A stretch of DNA of 64,000 bases, taken from contig NZ_LIQF01000013.1 in the NCBI RefSeq assembly GCF_001418205.1, positions 37,417 to 101,416 of the forward strand, given 5' to 3'. Positions 20,995 through 30,100 of the stretch are shown piece after piece (the first letter of the stretch is position 1; each line of letters opens with the position of its first letter). Under the pieces are notes generated by a model. The model did no database searches, was not told the DNA's origin, and saw nothing but the letters and a program-made list of their open reading frames with translations. The stretch comes from Marinomonas fungiae. GTDB lineage: Bacteria > Pseudomonadota > Gammaproteobacteria > Pseudomonadales > Marinomonadaceae. Position numbers and translations under genes: made by a program.

Positions 20995-21864
20995 TTAACC
21001 CGCAAAGCGGAATTCAATTTGGCCTTCATTTTCAACATCTAAGGCAAAGATGCCGCCAGCTTGCGGGAATTGCTCAAGTTCGGCGTCTGTTTGTGCTGCT
21101 CGGCAAGTGGATACGAATAACGTCTTCATATCTTTGCCTCCAAATGCCACCATGGTCGGGTAAGTCGCTGGTAGCGGGTATTCTGCTAGAATCTCACCTG
21201 CTGGACTGATTTTTACCACGCGTTGGCCTTGGTATAGGGCTGACCAGTAATTACCGTTGGCATCGACTGCTGCACCGTCAGGGCGACCATTCCCACGAGG
21301 GAATTCTATAAAGGTACGCTTGTTCGTTGCTGAGCCCGTTGCAACATCGTAATCAAATTTGTATACGATGTGATTAGGTGTATCTGAATAGTACATGGTC
21401 TTCTGATCAGGCGAAAAGGCCAAACCATTAGATGTCCACGCTGCTTGGTCTAGTAAGCGTTGTTCGCCTTGTGCAAACTGGTATAAGCCACCTAGAAAAG
21501 CATCTTTGGGCGAATACATGGTGCCCGCCAAGAAACGTCCCGCAGGATCACAACGGCCATCATTGAAACGCGTGGTTTTTAGGTCGTAATCTGCTTTCCA
21601 GTACAATGTTAGAGGGCCATTGAACTCTGAAAAAGTGTAAACACCCGAGCGAAAGGCAGCGATAAAGCCGCCATTTTTAGCTAGGGAAAAACAACCGATT
21701 TCTTCATCGAAGCGGCGCACGTTGTGATCACCCGAAACGGTGTTGTAGGCGTGCAATTCAAATGAATCGATGTCAACAAAGTAAAGAGTCTGAGTTTTTT
21801 CATCCCAGCGAGGGCACTCTGCGAGTTTGGCTTTTGCGTCTAAGACACAACGCATTTCCGTCAT
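20995..21864 (-). CDS. SMP-30/gluconolactonase family protein
   Basis: Six-bladed beta-propeller lactonase family, 289 residues. Metal-ligand candidates include Glu16 in AECPRW, Asn in RFNDGRCDPAGRF, Asn in SNGLAFSPD and Asp in GRPDGAAVD. No signal peptide. Members hydrolyse sugar lactones (glucono-, xylono-, arabinolactone); the substrate here cannot be told because no sugar dehydrogenase gene is adjacent. It is divergent from the HIT gene and upstream of proS. Confidence 0.88.
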   Translation of the reverse strand: MTEMRCVLDAKAKLAECPRWDEKTQTLYFVDIDSFELHAYNTVSGDHNVRRFDEEIGCFSLAKNGGFIAAFRSGVYTFSEFNGPLTLYWKADYDLKTTRFNDGRCDPAGRFLAGTMYSPKDAFLGGLYQFAQGEQRLLDQAAWTSNGLAFSPDQKTMYYSDTPNHIVYKFDYDVATGSATNKRTFIEFPRGNGRPDGAAVDANGNYWSALYQGQRVVKISPAGEILAEYPLPATYPTMVAFGGKDMKTLFVSTCRAAQTDAELEQFPQAGGIFALDVENEGQIEFRFAG

Positions 21865-21949
21865 GGGAACTCCAAGTCGTAGGGTAGAATTAAAAATAGA
21901 ATGCTATAGTGCTTATGTAAGGCCACAAAGTAAATAGGAAGTCAGTTAC

Positions 21950-22375
21950 ATGTTTGAATTAGATGCGGTTTTAGAAAGAGATTCGGTGTGGGTTGGCGAT
22001 TTTCCACTTTGTCAGTTGCGCCTGATTAATAATCGTAAGGCGCCATGGTTTATTTTGGTTCCTAAGTGCGAAGAGGTTGAGGAAATTCATCACCTTGATC
22101 AGGAAGAAAGGGTGCAGCTGATGGCAGAAAGTTGCCTAGTAGCGGAAACCATGCAGGACATTTTCTCACCGGATAAATTAAATGTTGCCGCCATTGGTAA
22201 TAAAGTACGTCAATTACATTTGCATCATGTTGCTCGATTTGAGTCTGATGAGTGTTGGCCAGAGCCTGTATGGGGCAAAATGACACAAGAAGTCTACTCT
22301 GAAGAAGAGTTGGCGAGTATTTTGCAGAAGGTAACGGGTCTACTTGCAGATGATCTAGTGACAGCGTACAAATAA
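21950..22375 (+). CDS. HIT-domain protein
   Basis: Histidine-triad nucleotide-binding fold, 141 residues. The triad region reads QLHLHHVAR, a variant of H-x-H-x-H, preceded by KLNVAAIGN and APWFILVPK, which are typical of the pseudomonad-type HIT subgroup. Members hydrolyse or transfer nucleotidyl groups. Substrate unknown. It is monocistronic or leads into the next unrecognised gene. Confidence 0.85.
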   Translation: MFELDAVLERDSVWVGDFPLCQLRLINNRKAPWFILVPKCEEVEEIHHLDQEERVQLMAESCLVAETMQDIFSPDKLNVAAIGNKVRQLHLHHVARFESDECWPEPVWGKMTQEVYSEEELASILQKVTGLLADDLVTAYK

Positions 22376-22466
22376 TGGCCAGATTGCTTCACTCTCGTGT
22401 GTATTGATAAAGTCTTGAAGTAATTCATGGATGCAATGGGAACAGACAACAAAGGGCGGCATAAGA

Positions 22467-24212
22467 ATGAGTATAAGACGCAGAAAAAAAGCGATTGGGA
22501 AAGTTGTTAAGCTTCTGAATCTAGCAACGTCTACAAATTCGAGTGAATCCTCTATGGCGCTGCGTCATGCAGAGTCCATAATTTTTCAAAACGCTCTGTC
22601 TCAGGGTGAAATACCCATGTACCAATTGTGCGATCGTACCATGCTATTTAAAGTGAACTGGAGCGGTACACCAAGACATGCAAAGATAGACAAACCAACT
22701 GTTACAACGGAATCCTTTGCTCAACGACGGTTTAGCGAGAAACCTACGGATGCGAGCAAAGCTTATGCAAATGCTCGTACGATTCTGGATGATTTGGACG
22801 AGGCGTTGGTAGAGGGTGCTGAACAGCAAGAAACGTTCACACAGCTTGATGAGAGTGAAGATGAGCTGATCCAAGCACATGACGGTGCTACTGATTGCGA
22901 CACAAAAAACATGGATGTAGAAGATGATCAATCAATCAAAGTCGATGAGTCTCTGGCTCAAGCGGCATTTACTCCACAAGACTTGCACTGTGAAACAGGT
23001 GCTCCTGAATCCTTAGTAGATGAATTTGAAACCGTTGCTGATGTTGACAGTGAACCACAAGACGAAACCTTCTCAGAGCCTCAAATGAACGCATCAGAAG
23101 AAAAAGAGCCGATTAGTGAAGAGCGTTTTTACAGTCATGATAACGTGATTAACGCAGCCAACGCGTTCCGCCCAACGGGAGAGCAGTTTAAAGAAACGCT
23201 ACGTAATCAATACGCTTCTAGTAATCCAGATGTGCCATTCGAAGAAGATTCTTATTGGACCAAAGTGCATGGCATGTTGGTCGATTTTGATGAGTCTGCC
23301 GTGTTGGTTGAAATTGATGGCTTAGAAGGGCAGGTGGAACGGGCTCAAGATGCGCTAAAAGAGAAGCGCAGTGTTCGAGCGGCAGTAGAGCAAGAAGAGC
23401 TGCGCGAACGCTCCGAGCGAGCGCGAATTGAGCAGAGTTTTGAAGAGGCGATCGAGCGTGCATTTCAAGCTAGGGCACGCGCTTATGAAGCTTGGGAATC
23501 AAAGCGCGCGCAAATGCGCGTGGACTCCATGCGCGCCGAGCAGGATGCTCAGCAGGGTTATTCAGAGTTGTGTGACCGCTTGAATGGCTGTAAAGAGCAA
23601 TATGCTCAGCATTTGCAGTTAAAAGAAGACTATCGCGCCGCTAAGATTATGCATGAGCTGCGTCGTCATCTGGCGTTGGCTGCGCGCGGTGATGATCAGG
23701 CTTCGCTTTCTTATGAAACCGTGATAACCATTATGCAGGAAAGTGGTTTAAGTTTGCGCGATCTAGAATTCTCAGATATCCGCAATAAGAGCTTATTCAT
23801 TCGTTTATTGGAGCGTGAAAGCGCGCAAATTGCGGATGTTCATGAGCGTGAGCAATATACCGAAGAGATGCTGGATAAATTCTTGATGATGAGTCGACAA
23901 GAATCCTCTAATCGTTCTTCAGAGAATCCCATTGAACGGGTTGAGCGTTTACTAAAAAGCATCGAAGGGGTTGGCCATTTCGAAAGTCAAAAATTGATCG
24001 AGCAAGTGCTGAAAATGATGGAAAGTCATCAAATCAGTGTGCGAGATTTGGATTATGGTTGTATTAATAAGTACTCAGTGTTTATTTGCTTGATCAATTG
24101 GGAGGCGGAACAAATTCATTCTCTGAGTGAGCGTGAAAAGTTCACAACTTCCATTCTTGAGGAATACGTACAATATTCTGTTAGGAACCCTCGTTCCTCC
24201 CAAAAAGCCTAG
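22467..24212 (+). CDS. Unrecognised coiled-coil protein with a duplicated C-terminal module
   Basis: 581 residues from the ATG at 22467; another in-frame ATG at 22431 would add 12 residues, and neither has a strong ribosome binding site. I do not recognise the whole protein. The first 45 residues are basic (RRRKKAIGKVVKLLNLA) and vaguely resemble DUF2786. Residues about 90-220 are strongly acidic and low in structure. About 275-400 is a charged coiled coil rich in Glu, Arg, Ala and Gln. Residues 416-474 and 511-569 are two copies of one module (20 of 59 identical by hand alignment), both with RDL, FI.L, E..QI and ERE at matching positions. No signal peptide or membrane segment. Flanking genes give no functional clue. 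Confidence 0.75.
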   Translation: MSIRRRKKAIGKVVKLLNLATSTNSSESSMALRHAESIIFQNALSQGEIPMYQLCDRTMLFKVNWSGTPRHAKIDKPTVTTESFAQRRFSEKPTDASKAYANARTILDDLDEALVEGAEQQETFTQLDESEDELIQAHDGATDCDTKNMDVEDDQSIKVDESLAQAAFTPQDLHCETGAPESLVDEFETVADVDSEPQDETFSEPQMNASEEKEPISEERFYSHDNVINAANAFRPTGEQFKETLRNQYASSNPDVPFEEDSYWTKVHGMLVDFDESAVLVEIDGLEGQVERAQDALKEKRSVRAAVEQEELRERSERARIEQSFEEAIERAFQARARAYEAWESKRAQMRVDSMRAEQDAQQGYSELCDRLNGCKEQYAQHLQLKEDYRAAKIMHELRRHLALAARGDDQASLSYETVITIMQESGLSLRDLEFSDIRNKSLFIRLLERESAQIADVHEREQYTEEMLDKFLMMSRQESSNRSSENPIERVERLLKSIEGVGHFESQKLIEQVLKMMESHQISVRDLDYGCINKYSVFICLINWEAEQIHSLSEREKFTTSILEEYVQYSVRNPRSSQKA

Positions 24213-24393
24213 TTAGCAAAGTGCTTGCTTGGCTCATTTCACAAAGCATGGGGCTTTTTCCTAAGAACTGGCTCCATTGATGTCATGAATGTGCGCTATA
24301 TTTACTGAAAATTTTGCTTTTGCCTTTTAATGCCTCGACGCATCTTTTAACATTCTGCTTCCCCATAAAGCATAATTCTCAGCAGGAGAGGCC

Positions 24394-25911
24394 ATGAGCA
24401 TTATTAAACAGGACGATCTGATCACGAGTGTGGCAGATGCCCTACAGTTCATCTCTTATTACCATCCCCTAGATTTTGTAAAAGCAGTTCATGAAGCGTA
24501 TGAGCGTGAAGAGAGTCAGGCTGCAAAAGATTCTATGGCACAGATTCTTATCAACTCACGTATGTGTGCGGAAGGTAAGCGCCCAATTTGTCAAGATACG
24601 GGTATCGTGACAGTTTTTGTTAAAGTGGGTATGAATGTTCAGTGGGAAAGCTCTATGAGCGTGACTGACATGATTAACGAAGGTGTGCGTCGAGCTTACC
24701 TTCATCCTGATAACGTACTACGTGCGTCGATTCTTGACGATCCTGCTGGTGCGCGTAAGAACACTAAAGACAATACGCCTGCTGTGATTCACATGGAGAT
24801 TGTGCCAGGTGATACCGTAGAGGTGCATGTTGCCGCGAAGGGTGGTGGTTCGGAAAACAAATCTAAGCTGGCGATGCTGAACCCATCTGACTCTATTGTT
24901 GAGTGGGTGAAGAAAACTGTGCCAACAATGGGCGCGGGTTGGTGTCCACCAGGCATGTTGGGTATAGGTATCGGTGGTACGGCTGAGAAGGCGATGGTGA
25001 TGGCGAAAGAATCGCTAATGGAACCAATCGATATTCATGAGCTGAAAGCGCGTGGCCCACAAAATCGCGTAGAAGAACTGCGTCTAGAAATTTTTGAAGC
25101 GGTTAACAATCTAGGTATCGGCGCACAAGGTTTGGGTGGTCTAACCACAGTGCTTGATGTGAAAATCATGGATTACCCTACCCACGCGGCATCTTTGCCA
25201 GTGGCGATGATTCCGAACTGTGCGGCAACTCGCCACGCACACTTTGTGCTTGATGGTTCGGGTCCTGCCGATCTTGTTCCGCCATCACTGGATGATTGGC
25301 CAGACATCACTTGGGAAGTGGGTGAGAGTGTGCGTCGTGTTAATTTAAACGACATTACCCCTGAAGCGGTAAAAGAGTGGAAACCAGGTGAAACCGTTCT
25401 TCTTAACGGCAAAATGCTTACGGGCCGTGATGCGGCACATAAGAAGATGGTTGAAATGATGGCTAATGGCGAAGAACTGCCAGTAGATCTAAAAGGCCGT
25501 TTCATTTACTACGTGGGTCCAGTAGATCCAGTGCGTGACGAAGCGGTAGGGCCAGCGGGTCCAACTACGTCTACGCGTATGGATAAATTCACCCATACCA
25601 TGCTTGAGAAAACTGGTCTACTAGGCATGATCGGTAAAGCTGAGCGTGGTCCGGTTGCTATTGAAGCGATCAAAGAGTTTGGTGCGGTTTACTTGATGGC
25701 CGTGGGTGGCGCAGCTTACCTCGTATCGAAGGCGATTAAGAAAGCTGAAGTGGTAGCGTTTCCTGAACTAGGTATGGAAGCGATCTATGAGTTTGATGTT
25801 GTCGACATGCCGGTAACGGTTGCTGTTGATGCAGCGGGTACCTCAGTGCACTTGACTGGCCCAGCAGAATGGAAAGCGAAAATCGAAGCGCAAGTAGTTG
25901 AAGTTAAGTAA
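24394..25911 (+). CDS. fumA: Class I fumarate hydratase (4Fe-4S)
   Basis: Interconverts fumarate and malate in the TCA cycle using an oxygen-sensitive 4Fe-4S cluster. Both halves of the class I enzyme are fused: the alpha part contains ICQDTGIVTVFV and GGGSENKSKLAML, and the beta part LTGRDAAHKKMVEMM, GPTTSTRMDKF and GGAAYLVSKAIKKAE. Length 505. AGGAGAG lies before the ATG. The 181 bases upstream contain only a weak hairpin with a short T run (about 24243-24259) and probably the promoter. Codon use is that of a well-expressed gene. Confidence 0.95.
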   Translation: MSIIKQDDLITSVADALQFISYYHPLDFVKAVHEAYEREESQAAKDSMAQILINSRMCAEGKRPICQDTGIVTVFVKVGMNVQWESSMSVTDMINEGVRRAYLHPDNVLRASILDDPAGARKNTKDNTPAVIHMEIVPGDTVEVHVAAKGGGSENKSKLAMLNPSDSIVEWVKKTVPTMGAGWCPPGMLGIGIGGTAEKAMVMAKESLMEPIDIHELKARGPQNRVEELRLEIFEAVNNLGIGAQGLGGLTTVLDVKIMDYPTHAASLPVAMIPNCAATRHAHFVLDGSGPADLVPPSLDDWPDITWEVGESVRRVNLNDITPEAVKEWKPGETVLLNGKMLTGRDAAHKKMVEMMANGEELPVDLKGRFIYYVGPVDPVRDEAVGPAGPTTSTRMDKFTHTMLEKTGLLGMIGKAERGPVAIEAIKEFGAVYLMAVGGAAYLVSKAIKKAEVVAFPELGMEAIYEFDVVDMPVTVAVDAAGTSVHLTGPAEWKAKIEAQVVEVK

Positions 25912-25933
25912 GTTTTAACGCCGCTTTGTTTCT

Positions 25934-25969
25934 AAAACGCCCTGCTGGCATTGTCAGTGGGGCGTTTTT
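25934..25969 (+). terminator. Terminator after fumA
   Basis: AAAACGCCC (25934-25942) pairs with GGGCGTTTTT (25960-25969); the loop contains a further small CTG/CAG stem. It starts 22 bases after the stop. Confidence 0.85.
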
Positions 25970-26089
25970 ATTGGGCAATCTGTCACTTCAATTGCAAAAA
26001 TTGTCAGTTCTTTGAAAAGAGGGGTTTCTTTGTTCGTCTACTACCATATTATGAATCTGTCAAACAACTTTACATTTTAAGGGTTGATT

Positions 26090-26785
26090 ATGGTTAAGAT
26101 GCTTTTAGCGGACGATGATGCTCGTCTATCGGATTTGGTAAAGGAATACTTCGACGGTGAAGGTTATGAGGTGACTCATGCTTGGAACGGTCAGGAAGCG
26201 TTAGATTACATGGAACAAGATCGACCTGATATTGTTATTCTTGATGTCATGATGCCGGTATTGGATGGCTTTGAAACCTTGAAGCAAATCCGTAATAAAA
26301 GTGCGATACCAGTCATTATGCTGACGGCCAAAGGCGATGATATTGATCGTATTTTAGGGTTGGAAATGGGGGCGGATGATTATTTGTCTAAGCCATTTAA
26401 TCCACGTGAATTGTTGGCGCGAATTAAAGCCATTCTGCGCCGTTCTTCGCAAGAGCGTGAAGATGACCCAATGTCAGATCTGGATTTATCTGATGTCTTG
26501 TTGCGTCGTCGTGACCGCACAGTTTACTTGCACAATGAGCCGGTAGAGCTAACCACGTCAGAATACTCGCTGCTGGAATGCATGATGATGGTGCCTGGTC
26601 AGGTAATGACTAAGCAAGAGCTGTCAGAGAAGGCTTTGGGGCGTAAGCTAACCATGTATGATCGCAGTCTGGATATGCATATCAGTAATCTACGTAAAAA
26701 AGTAGGTAACTTTGAAAATGGTGAGCCGCGCATTAAAACAGTTCGCGGTGTGGGCTACATCTTCGTAGATGGAGCAGAAAGCTAG
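26090..26785 (+). CDS. OmpR-family response regulator, CpxR-like
   Basis: 231 residues. The receiver domain has the acidic pocket DDD at 8-10, the phosphoacceptor Asp52 (ILDVMMPVLDG), and the Lys in LSKPFNP. A winged-helix DNA-binding domain covers about 130-229 (ELTTSEYSLLECM through RGVGYIF). Start is the ATG at 26090; an in-frame TTG two codons earlier is less likely. It overlaps or abuts the sensor kinase gene. The sequence is closest in style to CpxR, but RstA-like regulators are similar. Three TGTCA motifs lie upstream. Confidence 0.9.
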   Translation: MVKMLLADDDARLSDLVKEYFDGEGYEVTHAWNGQEALDYMEQDRPDIVILDVMMPVLDGFETLKQIRNKSAIPVIMLTAKGDDIDRILGLEMGADDYLSKPFNPRELLARIKAILRRSSQEREDDPMSDLDLSDVLLRRRDRTVYLHNEPVELTTSEYSLLECMMMVPGQVMTKQELSEKALGRKLTMYDRSLDMHISNLRKKVGNFENGEPRIKTVRGVGYIFVDGAES

Positions 26786-26810
26786 GCCAATAGCGCTGGT
26801 GCCTAATTGT

Positions 26811-28133
26811 ATGAAAAATACCTTTTTACGCGTTTTCTTAGTTGTGTTGTTCTCAAACATGGTTGTCGTGGCAATCGGTCTAGGCGTGGTTGATTTTGTT
26901 AAAGATCGAGACCAGGTCTCAGCCGATGTGCTGGGTGATATTGGTGTTAGTTTAGTCTCTACCTATGAGAAAAGTGGTACCAGCGCGCTGCAAGAGCAGG
27001 CTAGGAGTTTTGAGAAGCAGCTACAGGGCAGTATTTTTATCTATCAAGAAAATGGGCGTCCTCTATTACGTCCATTGCCACGTAATTTTCGAGACTCAAC
27101 GTCTTTAGAGGAGACGGTGGGTTCTGAAGATGCGCAAGCGCTTGCTGATGCTCGACGGAGTCAATTCATTCAGGTGATTGGTGCCAGTAATACCCAATAT
27201 CTTTTAGTGTTTAGGCCGCAAGATAACAATGATGGAATCAGCCCTTGGGCGATTGCTATGTTGTCATTGCTTGGCTTGTTTGTTTCCAGTGCAATTCTGG
27301 CCTATTGGCTGATGGGGCCCTTACTAAAGCTGCAAAAAATTACCCGTTCTTTTGGTCAGGGAGAAATGACAGCGCGGGTGGATAGCCGCCTCGTGAAACG
27401 TAAGGACGCGATTGGTAATTTGGCGCGAGAGTTTAATGAAATGGCTGGACGTATAGAAACGCTTTTGACTTCAAAAGAGCGTCTCTTGCGTGATGTGTCT
27501 CATGAGTTGCGAACGCCTTTGGCTCGTATCGAGGTGGCGCTGACTATTGCAGAGGATAAGCACGGTCAGCCTACTCAGCAGAGTTATTTAGATCGAATTC
27601 GCAATGAGTTACATGAGTTGGATGAATTGATAGGTCAGGTATTGACCTTGTCTCGATTAGAGGCGGCATCCATGCAGAAGAGTCAAATCGACTTGCAATT
27701 GTGGCTTACTGACATCGTTGATGATGTGCAGTTTGAGTCCCAATTGCGCGGTATCACGATTACTAAAACAGGAGATCAGCCTAAAGCCCTGTTTGGTGAC
27801 TCAGTGCAGTTGCGTCATGCGGTAGAGAACGTCTTGCGTAATGCTTGTTTTTATTCCGGTGAGGGTGGTTCGGTGGAAGTCAGTTCATCAGAGGTGGATA
27901 AGCGAGCGATTATTTCTATTAAGGATAATGGGCCTGGTGTTGCTGAAGAAATGTTAGAAAAGATCTTTCATGCCTTTTTCCGTTCGTCTTCTGCTCGTGA
28001 GTCTAATAGCGGTGGTTTTGGTGTCGGCTTGACTATTGCTAAGCGAATTGTGCAGGCCCACAACGGCGAAATTCAAGCGTTCAATCGTCCTGAAGGCGGT
28101 CTAGAAGTGCGTTTCTGCCTGCCAATTGCATAA
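26811..28133 (+). CDS. Sensor histidine kinase, CpxA-like
   Basis: 440 residues from the ATG at 26811 (MKNTFLRVFLVV). Transmembrane helices at about 6-28 and 146-168 flank a periplasmic sensor of about 115 residues. HAMP (about 168-220), HisKA with phosphoacceptor His231 in VSHELRTPLARIE, and a HATPase domain with N box NVLRNACFYS and G boxes DNGPGV and GFGVGL follow. A start at 26769 would overlap the regulator by 17 bases and add 14 polar residues before the first helix; neither start has a clear ribosome binding site. Partner of the preceding regulator; the stimulus is presumably envelope-related by analogy with CpxA. Confidence 0.9.
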   Translation: MKNTFLRVFLVVLFSNMVVVAIGLGVVDFVKDRDQVSADVLGDIGVSLVSTYEKSGTSALQEQARSFEKQLQGSIFIYQENGRPLLRPLPRNFRDSTSLEETVGSEDAQALADARRSQFIQVIGASNTQYLLVFRPQDNNDGISPWAIAMLSLLGLFVSSAILAYWLMGPLLKLQKITRSFGQGEMTARVDSRLVKRKDAIGNLAREFNEMAGRIETLLTSKERLLRDVSHELRTPLARIEVALTIAEDKHGQPTQQSYLDRIRNELHELDELIGQVLTLSRLEAASMQKSQIDLQLWLTDIVDDVQFESQLRGITITKTGDQPKALFGDSVQLRHAVENVLRNACFYSGEGGSVEVSSSEVDKRAIISIKDNGPGVAEEMLEKIFHAFFRSSSARESNSGGFGVGLTIAKRIVQAHNGEIQAFNRPEGGLEVRFCLPIA

Positions 28134-28159
28134 ATTTAAGCGTGAAAGCGCTTTTTTTC

Positions 28160-28187
28160 TTGCATTTGGCGCTTCACCCTGTAGTAT
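28160..28187 (+). promoter_or_regulatory. Promoter of the RNase P RNA gene
   Basis: TTGCAT and TAGTAT separated by 16 bases, ending eight bases before the deduced 5' end of rnpB, with a GC-rich discriminator (GCCCCACC) typical of stable RNA promoters. Confidence 0.7.
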
Positions 28188-28195
28188 GCCCCACC

Positions 28196-28545
28196 GCAAG
28201 TTGGCCAGACAGTCGCCGCTTTGACTTGTTCAAAGGGGAGGAAAGTCCGGGCTTCGCAGGGTGAAGTGCCAGGTAACGCCTGGGGGGCGTGAGCCTACGG
28301 AAAGTGCAGCAGAAAATACACCGCCTAAGCAGTTTACTGCCGGTAAGGTTGAAATGGTGCGGTAAGAGCGCACCGCGCACCTGGTAACAGTGTGTGGCAA
28401 GGTAAACCCCACTTGAAGCAAGACCAAATAGGAACTCATTGGTGTGACCCGCACTGAGTTCGGGTAGGTTGCTTGAGCCATGCAGTGATGTATGGCCTAG
28501 ATGAATGACTGTCCACGACAGAACCCGGCTTATCGGCCAACTTGC
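28196..28545 (+). ncRNA. rnpB: RNase P RNA, class A (M1 RNA)
   Basis: Catalytic RNA of RNase P, which removes tRNA 5' leaders. The ends were set by helix P1: GCAAGTTGGCC at the 5' end pairs with GGCCAACTTGC at the 3' end. Universally conserved blocks are all present in order: AGACAGTCGCCGC, GAGGAAAGTCCGGGCT, GCCAGGTAACGCCTGG, GGTAAGAGCGCACCGCG, CTGGTAACAGT, CAAATAGGA, and CCTAGATGAATGACTGTCC followed by ACGACAGAACCCGGCTTA. A GGT in the L15 region can pair with the tRNA CCA end. About 350 bases, standard for the class. Confidence 0.97.
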
Positions 28546-28614
28546 TCATTCTCTCCCTCTGTTTACCTCCAAGTTTAAATTTCTCGAAAGCAAACCGCAG
28601 ATAAAGCAAAACAG

Positions 28615-28638
28615 TTCGCCAAATGGCGAATTTTTTTT
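28615..28638 (+). terminator. Terminator of rnpB
   Basis: TTCGCC, four-base loop, GGCGAA, then eight T. It lies 69 bases past the mature 3' end, implying a trailer that must be processed. Confidence 0.88.
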
Positions 28639-28646
28639 GGGTTTTT

Positions 28647-28709
28647 TTTACCTATTCGAAAAATTAGTGTTAAATTGTGGGGTAAAGTGTCGATAAGTGG
28701 GATATGGGC
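28647..28709 (+). promoter_or_regulatory. Division-cluster promoter and MraZ operator repeats
   Basis: A possible promoter, TTTACC at 28647-28652 and TTAAAT at 28670-28675 with 17 bases between, overlaps a run of 10-bp-spaced TG units: TGTTA (28668), TGGGG (28678), TGTCG (28688) and TGGGA (28698), with one more TGGGC at 28705. MraZ in E. coli and other bacteria represses its own operon by binding TGGGN direct repeats spaced by five bases; the two TGGGN units here are 20 bp apart with a degenerate unit exactly between. Confidence 0.6.
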
Positions 28710-29165
28710 ATGTTCAGAGGTATTCATCAGGTCAGTGTGGACGCAAAGGGGCGAATGTCCTTGCCGGCACGCTTACGTGATGAGTTTGAGCAATACGATG
28801 ATGCGGGTGTGGTGGTGACGATTGATCCCATGTCGCGCTGTTTGTTGCTTTACCCCTTGTCTGAATGGGAGCAGATTCAAGCCAAGCTTGATCGACTTCC
28901 ATCCTTTCAACCGCAAGCGCGACGATTGCAGCGTCTATTGGTGGGTCACGCGACCGATTTAGAGCTGGACAGTGCTGGGCGATTGCTGTTGCCCGCACCG
29001 TTGCGGGAATTCGCCAAAATCGATCGCAAATCCACCTTGCTGGGGCAGGGTAAGAAACTGGAAATTTGGGGCTTGGAAGAGTGGGAAGCTCAGCGTGAGG
29101 AGTACCTGTCCGAAGTCAGCCTAGATAATTTAGAACTCGATACATTAATGGATATCTCTCTATGA
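28710..29165 (+). CDS. mraZ: Transcriptional regulator MraZ
   Basis: AbrB-like DNA-binding protein that represses the division and cell wall cluster it heads. Two swapped-hairpin domains are visible, each with the signature [13 protein letters not shown] (about 10-22) and [13 protein letters not shown] (about 87-99). The start is taken as the ATG at 28710, giving the canonical MFRG N-terminus with AAGTGGG at a good distance; the ATG six bases earlier is too close to that site. Length 151. Its last bases overlap the rsmH start (ATGA). Confidence 0.96.
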   Translation: MFRGIHQVSVDAKGRMSLPARLRDEFEQYDDAGVVVTIDPMSRCLLLYPLSEWEQIQAKLDRLPSFQPQARRLQRLLVGHATDLELDSAGRLLLPAPLREFAKIDRKSTLLGQGKKLEIWGLEEWEAQREEYLSEVSLDNLELDTLMDISL

Positions 29166-30100
29166 CAGATGCAACACCAGAACACATCAGTGTCATGCTG
29201 AACGAATCGGTCGATATGCTAGTGACCGATCCGGCTGGGACGTACGTTGACGGAACGTTTGGTCGCGGCGGGCATACACGTTTGGTGTTGTCACGCCTAA
29301 CAACAGGCAAAATGTTGGGCTTTGATAAAGACCCTGTGGCCATTGGTCATGGTAAAACCCTTGAAGCAGAAGACTCTCGATTTACCATTGTGCAAGACAG
29401 CTTTGCCAGCATGGCTGAGCACATTCCAGAAGTCTTTGGCGCTGATAAAGTTGACGGCGTAATGATGGACCTAGGGGTTTCTTCACCGCAGCTGGATGAT
29501 GCCAGTCGCGGCTTTAGTTTTATGAATGACGGTCCGCTGGATATGCGTATGAACCCCAATGCGGGCATGAGTGCAGCCGACTGGATTGCTGTAGCAGCAG
29601 AAAAAGAAATTGCCGATGTGATGTATCAATACGGTGAAGAGCGTTATTCACGACGCATTGCCCGCGCCATTGTCGAATATCGCTCTCATACCCCCATTAC
29701 TACCACCAAGCAGCTGGCCAAAATTGTGGCTGAAGCACACCCGGCTTGGGAGAAAGGAAAAAACCCTGCGACACGTGCTTTCCAAGGTATCCGTATTCAC
29801 ATCAATAATGAACTTGGCGATTTGGAAACAGGCTTGGAGGCGGCGGCTAAAGCACTGAAAGTCGGTGGTCGTTTAGTGGTTATCAGCTTCCATTCTTTGG
29901 AAGATCGAATTGTTAAGCAGTTTATGAAGAAGATGTGTAAAGGGCCTGATTTACCGCGTCATTTGCCAATTCAAAATGCTCATTTGGACATTCACTTCAA
30001 AACCGTGGGTAAGGCGATTAAGCCTTCGAAAGGGGAAGTGAGTGATAACGTTCGCTCGCGCAGTGCAGTATTGCGTGTTATGGAGCGAATCAGTGAATAA
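29162..30100 (+). CDS. rsmH: 16S rRNA m4C1402 methyltransferase RsmH
   Basis: SAM-dependent N4-methylation of C1402 in the 30S decoding centre. The SAM-binding segment [16 protein letters not shown] is near residue 22-37, followed by [20 protein letters not shown], the family signature, and [15 protein letters not shown]. Length 312. It overlaps mraZ by four bases and the ftsL start by eight, as is typical of the cluster. Confidence 0.97.
   Translation: MTDATPEHISVMLNESVDMLVTDPAGTYVDGTFGRGGHTRLVLSRLTTGKMLGFDKDPVAIGHGKTLEAEDSRFTIVQDSFASMAEHIPEVFGADKVDGVMMDLGVSSPQLDDASRGFSFMNDGPLDMRMNPNAGMSAADWIAVAAEKEIADVMYQYGEERYSRRIARAIVEYRSHTPITTTKQLAKIVAEAHPAWEKGKNPATRAFQGIRIHINNELGDLETGLEAAAKALKVGGRLVVISFHSLEDRIVKQFMKKMCKGPDLPRHLPIQNAHLDIHFKTVGKAIKPSKGEVSDNVRSRSAVLRVMERISE

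Noticed and set aside
28171..28268. Ten bases of complementarity between the rnpB promoter region (CTTCACCCTG) and the RNA interior (CAGGGTGAAG)
   Set aside because: The upstream copy lies before the transcription start and is not in the RNA; likely chance.
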